Of a DNA stretch of 64,000 bases, positions 58,790 through 64,000 are shown in pieces (positions within the stretch are counted from its first letter, which is position 1; each line of letters opens with the position of its first letter). The stretch covers positions 396,767 through 460,766 of the forward strand of contig FREU01000001.1 in assembly GCA_900143615.1 (NCBI GenBank), read 5' to 3'. Made by a program: the position numbers and the translations under genes. A model generated the notes under the pieces. That model made no database searches. It had not been told where the DNA came from and was given only the letters and a program-made list of their open reading frames with translations. This DNA comes from Rhodobacteraceae bacterium Alg231-30 (GTDB taxonomy: Bacteria > Pseudomonadota > Alphaproteobacteria > Rhodobacterales > Rhodobacteraceae).

Positions 58790-59203
58790 ATGACAAAAAT
58801 GACATTGGGATCATATCCCCACATGCTGGGATTTGAACAATTGGAACGGCTTTTGGAACGTACCGCAAAGTCGGGAAACGAGGGCTATCCTCCTTTCAAT
58901 ATTGAGCAAACATCGGATTTTTCATACCGCATAACACTGGCTGTGGCCGGTTTTGCCGAAGAAGATTTGAGCATAACCGTTGAGGACCGCCAGCTGGTGA
59001 TCAGAGGTCGCCAAGGAGATGACGGTGGCGACCGCGTGTTTTTGCACCGCGGAATCGCCGCGCGGCAGTTTCAGCGCTCGTTTGTGCTGGCCGACGGTGT
59101 GGAAGTTGGCGAAGCCGCAATGGAAAACGGGCTGCTTCACGTTGATTTGACGCGCGCGATGCCTGAGACCGTTGTACAGACCATTCAGATCAGGAAAGGG
59201 TGA
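58790..59203 (+). CDS. Small heat-shock protein, Hsp20 family
   Basis: A 137-residue alpha-crystallin-domain chaperone. The domain spans about 32-130, with 'YPPFNIEQTSDFSYRITLAV' at its start, 'LVIRGRQ' and 'FQRSFVLADGVEVGEAAMENGLLHVDL' (A-x-x-x-n-GvL motif). The ATG at 58790 has AGGA seven bases before it; a GTG at 58784 is an alternative. It keeps unfolded proteins soluble in stress. DUF1150 follows within four bases. Confidence 0.92.
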   Translation: MTKMTLGSYPHMLGFEQLERLLERTAKSGNEGYPPFNIEQTSDFSYRITLAVAGFAEEDLSITVEDRQLVIRGRQGDDGGDRVFLHRGIAARQFQRSFVLADGVEVGEAAMENGLLHVDLTRAMPETVVQTIQIRKG

Positions 59204-59206
59204 GCC

Positions 59207-59434
59207 ATGGATCACGAATATGATCTCGATGAGACCGAAGAGAGCAAAATCGTCTATGTGCGCAAAGTTTCGGTAAATGAGTTGCCAGAAGACATGCGCG
59301 ATCAGGCGGGCGATGTTGAAATGATCTATGCTGTGCACAACTCGGAAGGTGAGCGGCTGGCATTGGTCGTTGAGCGCGAGTTGGCGTTTGAGCTGGCGCG
59401 GGAGCACGACTATTCACCGGTGACGGTGCACTAG
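59207..59434 (+). CDS. DUF1150 protein
   Basis: A 75-residue acidic protein of the DUF1150 family, which is almost always next to an Hsp20 gene in Rhodobacterales. 'YVRKVSVNELPEDMRDQA' and 'MIYAVHNSEGERLALVVERE' are its blocks. The close pairing suggests a stress-related job, but none is known. Followed by a terminator. Confidence 0.88.
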   Translation: MDHEYDLDETEESKIVYVRKVSVNELPEDMRDQAGDVEMIYAVHNSEGERLALVVERELAFELAREHDYSPVTVH

Positions 59435-59463
59435 AGGCTTTGCTAACATGAAATTCCTTAGAC

Positions 59464-59492
59464 AAAGGCGCGCGAGATTTCAGCGCGCCTTT
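59464..59492 (+). terminator. Terminator after the hsp20-DUF1150 pair
   Basis: AAAGGCGCGC (59464-59473), 9-base loop, GCGCGCCTTT (59483-59492) and TTTAG. Could also serve the convergent gene on the right. Confidence 0.9.
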
Positions 59493-59506
59493 TAGTTTGT
59501 CTGTGG

Positions 59507-59863
59507 CTACATTTCATCCAGATCAAGTTTGAAGGTTTTGGTCGACCAGCCATCCACATTGCAGCGCGCCCTGATCTGCACAGTGGATGTGCCTGATGGG
59601 AGAGAGACACCACTAAGGGAGCGGGTGAACGGCTGCTCGTTTTCATGAGGGTGGACTAGTTCACGTATACCGAGGACGGAGCCATCATTCGACTCTATAC
59701 GCCAGCCATCGGCATAGTGGTCCCAACCAGTATCTGGGTGTTCCAAAGTAACATCGAAGCGCCATTTACTGCCGGAATTAGAAGCTGTGGCATCGATTAC
59801 GGTTGGCGCGTCCGCGAAAGCGGGGCACGCGATAAGAGACAAAAGCAGCGAGATTTTTTTCAT
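59507..59863 (-). CDS. Small periplasmic hypothetical protein
   Basis: A 118-residue protein with a signal peptide (1-17, ending FADA). The mature part is beta-rich with 'DTGWDHYADGWRIESNDG' in the middle and two late cysteines at most, suggesting a small beta sandwich. I recognise no function. It stands alone and ends near the hsp20 terminator. Confidence 0.65.
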   Translation of the reverse strand: MKKISLLLSLIACPAFADAPTVIDATASNSGSKWRFDVTLEHPDTGWDHYADGWRIESNDGSVLGIRELVHPHENEQPFTRSLSGVSLPSGTSTVQIRARCNVDGWSTKTFKLDLDEM

Positions 59864-59914
59864 AGGCTCGTCATATCACCAGTCGCGCGTAAGCGGGCGT
59901 CACAGATTTGTGAA

Positions 59915-60378
59915 ATGGAAGCTTTTTGCTCAATGAGACGCAGAGCGGATTGTTTTATGGCAATGATGCTTGCCGGCGTATTGGGGACTTTCATGCGCTT
60001 GGGCGGTTTGGCTAAGGTCACGGACTCGTTCGCAACGATGTTTGCTCAACAAATTGCGCTCAGCGGGTTGCCGTTTCCTAAGCTGTCCGCAGTCATGGGG
60101 CAGGCGGGAGAAATTGGCAGCGGAGCAGTTTTGTTGGGCTTCTTCATGTTTGGTGACCGTTTTCAAGGGCTTTGGACAGACCGAATTTTCTCGTAACAAA
60201 TTTTGTGGTAGTCACAATGATGCTGGGTTCTGTTTATGTGCATTTGCACCCGAACGTCCCAGCAGAGGTTTTGCCATTTCAGTCAAAGCCGCCTGTCGGC
60301 ACATTGATCGTGATGGTCGCCGCTATGGTGAATTCGTATCTCTTTGATCGGACATGCCGGTTTAATCGGCAAGGTTGA
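59915..60378 (+). pseudogene. Frameshifted small DoxX-like membrane protein
   Basis: The first part (to about 60196) encodes a hydrophobic protein with 'LSAVMGQAGEIGSGAVLLGFFMF'-type helices. The frame then ends (stop at 60194-60196), while the next 60 codons in another frame (from about 60172) continue with two more helices ('NFVVVTMMLGSVYVHLHP' and 'GTLIVMVAAMVNSYLF'). Together they make one four-helix protein like DoxX. One inserted or deleted base near 60170-60196 explains it. The start is uncertain (59915, 59933 or 59957). A sequencing error or a programmed shift remains possible. Confidence 0.55.
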
Positions 60379-60431
60379 AGGTGGCTGTATTGTTTATCTG
60401 CAGCACTTGGTCTTTGTTCGCCGCCAAAGAA

Positions 60432-61487
60432 TTACTGAGCGGGGTGAAAACCTAAGATCATATGACGTAGTCCAAGGGCCGCGCCGAGCATGATGCAGAC
60501 GAAAGCTACCGGCGCGCTGAAAGATAGGACCGAAAACGCGGACAGACCTTGGCCTACGCTACAGCCAACGGCGAGGATTGCACCGGGGCCCATAAGAGCG
60601 GCGCCAAACATTTGCCGCTTTAGCTCGCGCGGATCATCGCAGGCCTCCCAACGGAAGTGGCCTTTGCGAATAGAACCGAGGAAGGCCCCGAATACGACGC
60701 CAATTACCGAGCCGACGCTAAAGGAAAGCAGATTCCCTGACGCGGTCATGGCGTAGTAAATTGTGTCCCCTACAGGGGCTGCAAAGGAGTGGGTTTCCAC
60801 CGGTTCATTGCCAAAACCGACGTTGGCGACCCAGTAGGTGCCGATCCATCCTGACACGATGACTAGACCTACAACTGCGCCCCAAAAGATTTTGGCGGGA
60901 GACCGCAGCATGTCCTTGGAGGCCAGAGAGACCAACAGAATGAGACCACCAATTGCAAGCCCTGTTGCCAGTGGTGATATTCCGAGGCTAGTTTTGAAAA
61001 GGTCTGCGAAGCCCTGTGGTGTTGCTGATCCGGTCTCGACAGGGAACAGCCAGACGCGCGTATGGGCAAGCGGACCGGACATAACGAAATAGGCCGATAG
61101 TCCAAGAACAATCACAATCACAAAAGCGCGGATATCGCCGCCGCCCAAACGAGCGAGCGCGCCGTAGCCGCAATTGCCGCTGAGCGCCATGCCGTAGCCA
61201 AACATCAAGCCGCCAACGATGGTCGCAATCGGGTTCCAAACGCGATCAAGATAGGCGGCTTCCAGCGGGGACATCGCGTCATTGGCCATTGCAAGATGCG
61301 TGCCGATGATCGCAACACCAATGGCCACTCCCCACATGCGCATGCGTCGGTCATCTGATGAATACAGAAGGTCTTCGATGGCTCCGAGAGTGCAAAAACG
61401 CCCAATGCGCGCCGCAAGCCCAAGCGCCACGCCGCCAATAAACCCAATAAGCGCAACTGTGTTGGCTTCACCCAGTAATTCAAGCAT
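60432..61487 (-). CDS. YeeE/YedE-family sulfur transporter (SoxT-like)
   Basis: A 351-residue membrane protein with about ten helices. The conserved cysteines of the family are seen in 'GRFCTLGA', 'SGNCGYGALARLGGGD' and 'VGCSVGQGLSAFSVL'. YeeE/YedE proteins (TsuA type) take up thiosulfate or other sulfur species by passing it along these cysteines. In sox clusters the relative is called SoxT. It lies downstream of soxR on the same strand and is probably controlled with it. Confidence 0.85.
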   Translation of the reverse strand: MLELLGEANTVALIGFIGGVALGLAARIGRFCTLGAIEDLLYSSDDRRMRMWGVAIGVAIIGTHLAMANDAMSPLEAAYLDRVWNPIATIVGGLMFGYGMALSGNCGYGALARLGGGDIRAFVIVIVLGLSAYFVMSGPLAHTRVWLFPVETGSATPQGFADLFKTSLGISPLATGLAIGGLILLVSLASKDMLRSPAKIFWGAVVGLVIVSGWIGTYWVANVGFGNEPVETHSFAAPVGDTIYYAMTASGNLLSFSVGSVIGVVFGAFLGSIRKGHFRWEACDDPRELKRQMFGAALMGPGAILAVGCSVGQGLSAFSVLSFSAPVAFVCIMLGAALGLRHMILGFHPAQ

Positions 61488-61527
61488 GCGGGCTCCTCCC
61501 CAGGGCCGGATGCAATGTGACGCGAGA

Positions 61528-61911
61528 TCAGTCCTCGCGGCAGAAAAGATCGTAGACGACTTCGATCATTTGCCGAGGACGGTCATCCGTCAAGCTGTAA
61601 TAAATGGTTTTGCCGTCGCGGCGGGGCTGCACCAGCCCCTCAAGACGCAAGCGGGTAAGCTGTTGGGATACGGCAGCCTGACGGGCAGACAGCAGGTCTT
61701 CGAGCTCGGTGACCGATTTTTCGCCTGAGGCCAGCTGACACAGGATCATAAGACGGCCTTCATGGCTGATTGCCTTGAGGAAGTTGGACGCTTTTTGCGC
61801 GTTGGCCATCATCTTGGCCATGTCTTCGGGGCAGGTGTTGGCATCAAAAACCGGCAAGTTCGATTTTGGCGTTACCGCGTCGGCTGTCACGTCTTGTGGC
61901 GCTTGGTTCAT
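61528..61911 (-). CDS. soxR: ArsR-family persulfide-type regulator SoxR
   Basis: A 127-residue ArsR/SmtB winged-helix repressor of the BigR/SqrR group. Recognition helix region 'SARQAAVSQQLTRLRLEGLV' with wing 'RRDGKTIYYSL'. Two cysteines, C58 ('MILCQL') and C124 ('DLFCRED'), are 66 residues apart, the same spacing as the persulfide-sensing C41 and C107 of Rhodobacter SqrR. It should release DNA when the cysteines form a per- or polysulfide bridge, turning on sox genes. The ATG at 61911 gives the usual length; earlier frame belongs to soxS DNA. Confidence 0.93.
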   Translation of the reverse strand: MNQAPQDVTADAVTPKSNLPVFDANTCPEDMAKMMANAQKASNFLKAISHEGRLMILCQLASGEKSVTELEDLLSARQAAVSQQLTRLRLEGLVQPRRDGKTIYYSLTDDRPRQMIEVVYDLFCRED

Positions 61912-61915
61912 TTGA

Positions 61916-62287
61916 TCAGGATCCGGATTTCTCAGGCAACTCGTCTGCCCTTTGTAGCATGTTCGCCAGCAGACCCCAGAAGAAATCTTCTCCGGGGTAG
62001 CCTTCGATGCGGGCTTGCTCGACGCCGTCAACCAAAAGAACAAAGGTGGGCGTAAAGTGCACGCGTTGGGCGAGCGTCACGTCAACAGGGGGGCTGCCGA
62101 TATCATAACGGCGCAGGGGCGCTTGTTTGCCTTCGGCCGTTTTCGGGTAGATCGGAGCAATTTCGCGGTCCCAGCGCTGGCACCAGAAGCAGCCGTCTTC
62201 TTGCGCCATCAACAGCACAGTTTCGGCATGCGTGGTCAGCGGGCTGAGCGAGAGTATCGCCGCTATCAGAGGGGCCGTCAGGCGCAC
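61916..62287 (-). CDS. soxS: Periplasmic thioredoxin SoxS
   Basis: A 123-residue exported thioredoxin. The GTG at 62287 is chosen because AAGGAG stands seven bases before it, giving a signal peptide (1-20). The active-site CXXC is C33-F-W-C36, and 'VHFTPTFVLLVDG' holds the cis-Pro. In Paracoccus, SoxS reduces and reactivates SoxYZ. It starts the divergent soxS-soxR-yeeE unit. Confidence 0.9.
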   Translation of the reverse strand: MRLTAPLIAAILSLSPLTTHAETVLLMAQEDGCFWCQRWDREIAPIYPKTAEGKQAPLRRYDIGSPPVDVTLAQRVHFTPTFVLLVDGVEQARIEGYPGEDFFWGLLANMLQRADELPEKSGS

Positions 62288-62371
62288 GCCGCAACTCCTT
62301 GGTTGACGTGAATTTCCAAAACAACATAATCTAATATGTGAATTTATCAAGCCGAGAGTCCTGAAACCGCT
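62288..62371. promoter_or_regulatory. soxS-soxV divergent promoter/operator
   Basis: GTGAATTT occurs as a direct repeat at 62308-62315 and 62338-62345. ACATA (62324-62328) and TATGT (62335-62339) form an inverted repeat between them. SoxR is known in relatives to bind this intergenic region. AT-rich DNA here should hold both promoters. Confidence 0.7.
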
Positions 62372-63112
62372 ATGTTTGACGTAACTGTGATAGGTGCCTT
62401 GGTGGCTGGTTTCCTGAGTTTTGTCTCGCCGTGTATCCTGCCGATCGTCCCGTTTTATCTGAGCTATCTGGCGGGTGTCAGCATGAGCGACATTTCCGCA
62501 GATGCGGAGTTGCCGGATGTGGTGCGCAGGCGGGCCATGGTGACCTCGGTTTTTTTTGCGCTGGGCGTGATTGTGGTGTTCATGGGGCTTGGGGCCACGG
62601 CCACGGTCTTTGGGCAGATGGTGCGCGAATACTTTGATATTCTGCGTTGGTTGGCGGCAGCCCTTATCATTGCGATGGGGCTGCATTTTCTAGGCGTGGT
62701 GCGGATCGGGTTTTTGTACCGGCAATTCCGCATGGAGGCCGGAGATACAAACAATGTCGGCCTGCTAGGCGCGTTTGTCATTGGTCTGGCGTTTGCGTTT
62801 GGCTGGACACCCTGTGTGGGGCCAGTGTTGGCGGCCATTTTGTTTACTGCAGCAGGGCAGGAGTCAGCCACGCAGGGGGCGGTTTTGCTGTTTTCTTATG
62901 GGGTTGGGATGACGTTGCCGTTCATTTTTGCGGCGGCGTTTGTGGCGCCTTTCATGCGCTGGATGGCACGGTTTCGCAGGCATCTAGGTGTTGTCGAAAA
63001 GCTGATGGGGCTGTTTTTGATCCTGTTTGGTGTGCTGATCGCCACCAATACGGTGAATGTGATCGCGCAGTGGATGCTGGAACATGTGCCGTGGTTTAGC
63101 GCGATTGACTAG
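62372..63112 (+). CDS. soxV: CcdA-family membrane electron carrier SoxV
   Basis: A 246-residue protein with six predicted membrane helices of the DsbD/CcdA type. The two redox cysteines are C21 ('FVSPCILP') and C148 ('GWTPCVGP'). It passes electrons from cytoplasmic thioredoxin to periplasmic SoxW/SoxS. It is first of the soxVWX unit; soxW follows 24 bases after. Confidence 0.92.
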   Translation: MFDVTVIGALVAGFLSFVSPCILPIVPFYLSYLAGVSMSDISADAELPDVVRRRAMVTSVFFALGVIVVFMGLGATATVFGQMVREYFDILRWLAAALIIAMGLHFLGVVRIGFLYRQFRMEAGDTNNVGLLGAFVIGLAFAFGWTPCVGPVLAAILFTAAGQESATQGAVLLFSYGVGMTLPFIFAAAFVAPFMRWMARFRRHLGVVEKLMGLFLILFGVLIATNTVNVIAQWMLEHVPWFSAID

Positions 63113-63136
63113 GCGTATATTTGAGGGAGAGGATTT

Positions 63137-63697
63137 ATGAAAAAGCTTTTGGTACTTGTTATGGTTGCGCTGTTTGGGGGACCGCTGATTGCGGCTGAGA
63201 TGGGCGATGACGGGTTGCACAAGGCGCCGTGGATGCGCGACACGTTCAAAGATTTACGCGAAGATCTGGGAGAGGCTAATGCCGAGGGCAAACGTCTGCT
63301 GCTGCTCATTGAGCAACGTGGATGTATCTATTGCCGCAAAATGCATGAAGAGGTGTTTAACCAGCCCGAAATCGCGCAGTTTATCGAGCAAAAATACTTT
63401 GTCGTGCAGATCAATATGTTTGGCGATGTCGAAGTCATCGATTTTGACGGGCAGGCGATGACTGAAAAGGACATAGTCAAACGCTGGGGAGCCTTGTTTA
63501 CACCCAACATGATTTTTCTGCCCCAAGAGGTTAATGAGGGTCAGACAGCGGTGCAAGCGGCTGTAGCCAATATGCCTGGTGCGTTTGGGAAACACACAAC
63601 GCTGAACCTTCTGAGCTGGGTGCTGGAGAAGGGATATGACGGCGAAGAACCATTCCAGAAATACCATGCTCGTAAATTTGCAGAGCAAAGCCAGTAG
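63137..63697 (+). CDS. soxW: Periplasmic thioredoxin SoxW
   Basis: A 186-residue exported thioredoxin with signal peptide (1-20) and CXXC C63-I-Y-C66 in 'EQRGCIYCRKMHEEV'. 'LFTPNMIFLP' holds the cis-Pro. It is reduced by SoxV. Followed by a 168-bp gap with an operator-like motif and soxX. Confidence 0.92.
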   Translation: MKKLLVLVMVALFGGPLIAAEMGDDGLHKAPWMRDTFKDLREDLGEANAEGKRLLLLIEQRGCIYCRKMHEEVFNQPEIAQFIEQKYFVVQINMFGDVEVIDFDGQAMTEKDIVKRWGALFTPNMIFLPQEVNEGQTAVQAAVANMPGAFGKHTTLNLLSWVLEKGYDGEEPFQKYHARKFAEQSQ

Positions 63698-63865
63698 GTC
63701 GTTTTGGGATAGATTTGCGGAAGTTTTGTGAAATTTTCTTGCGTTCAATTCTGCGCCTGCAAACAAATGCAAAAATTCACGTAATTGAATTTGTTGTTGC
63801 GTTAAGCGGATTGTGTGCCGTAGTCTACAGCTAGCCTAGGCATAGAATCGACCAAGGGAGGGCAC
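63698..63865 (+). promoter_or_regulatory. soxW-soxX intergenic operator/promoter
   Basis: AAATTCAC (63773-63780) is the reverse complement of the GTGAATTT motif of the soxS-soxV region, and GTGAAATTTT (63729-63738) lies upstream facing it. In P. pantotrophus and Pseudaminobacter SoxR binds the same gap. A good ribosome site (AGGGAGGG) precedes soxX. Confidence 0.6.
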
Positions 63866-64000
63866 ATGAAACGTGCATTGGGAGTGGCCGCGGTCCTGGT
63901 TTTGGGAGCTGCACAAGCGCAGGCCTCTGAGGTAAAACCGACCGACGTGAAATTTGAAGATGGCGCTATTGCGATGTCGCTGACCGGTGTTGCCGGCGAT
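63866..64000 (+). CDS. soxX: Sulfur-oxidising cytochrome c SoxX, N-terminal part
   Basis: The first 45 codons, cut by the window edge. A signal peptide (1-21, ending QAQA) is followed by 'SEVKPTDVKFEDGAIAMSLTG', the usual start of mature SoxX. The haem-binding CXXCH lies beyond the window. With SoxA it starts thiosulfate oxidation by linking it to SoxYZ. Confidence 0.88.
   Translation, partial: MKRALGVAAVLVLGAAQAQASEVKPTDVKFEDGAIAMSLTGVAGD

Overview
The window comes from an alphaproteobacterium of the family Rhodobacteraceae, most likely a marine roseobacter-type bacterium. The evidence is the split ATP synthase operon (atpHAGDC without atpBEF), the Hsp20-DUF1150 pair, DUF2125, DUF465 and DUF2161 genes, an extensin-family gene, CIRCE-controlled groESL, and a soxSR/soxVWX cluster for thiosulfate oxidation. 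No rRNA, tRNA or CRISPR array was recognised.

1-9,900: the right part of an integrated mobile element whose left end lies outside the window. Reading inward from its right edge, it has a SieB-like superinfection-exclusion gene and a tyrosine integrase on the plus strand, then a divergent excisionase-like gene and a large TOPRIM/SF3 primase-helicase. Next comes a gene-free kilobase with arrays of 9-bp-spaced AGTCC/GGACT repeats that looks like an iteron origin. A tight minus-strand operon follows: a P27-type small terminase, three small unknown genes, a coiled-coil protein and an HK97-type major capsid protein. No large terminase, portal or protease lies between small terminase and capsid. This layout, including the origin 3' of the primase, resembles a capsid-encoding phage satellite (PICI-like) more than an ordinary prophage, although genes left of the window could change that view.

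10,260-23,215: core genes. hisC, prephenate dehydrogenase and an extensin-family gene overlap as an operon. DUF2125, a ChaC-type cyclotransferase, a TolQ/MotA-like plus long coiled-coil OmpA-like pair, an M23 peptidase, clpA, gloB and a methyltransferase follow.

23,600-28,515: the F1 ATP synthase operon atpHAGDC, closed by a clear terminator.

28,534-46,600: a metabolic mixture, with a kinase, a lipid A-type acyltransferase, an H-type lectin protein, prs, a DsbA-like isomerase, hydrolases, threonine aldolase, ycgN-ribF, a MaoC protein, a HAD phosphatase, an outer-membrane barrel, GSTs, Mn-pyrophosphatase, DUF2161, an oxidoreductase, a sulfotransferase and an SDR. An orphan PD-(D/E)XK nuclease sits at 46.6-47.9 kb, just before groESL.

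48,100-60,400: CIRCE-groES-groEL, rsgA with a GNAT gene, a chalcone-isomerase-like protein, a decayed MFS transporter, an EamA transporter, a Nudix gene, a lipase-like hydrolase, a fasciclin protein, purK-purE, DUF465, hsp20-DUF1150 and a frameshifted small membrane gene.

60,432-64,000: the start of a sulfur oxidation locus. A YeeE/YedE (SoxT-like) transporter, the persulfide-type ArsR regulator SoxR (Cys58/Cys124) and thioredoxin SoxS read left. soxV, soxW and the beginning of soxX read right and run off the window. A GTGAATTT motif occurs in both presumed SoxR-controlled intergenic regions.
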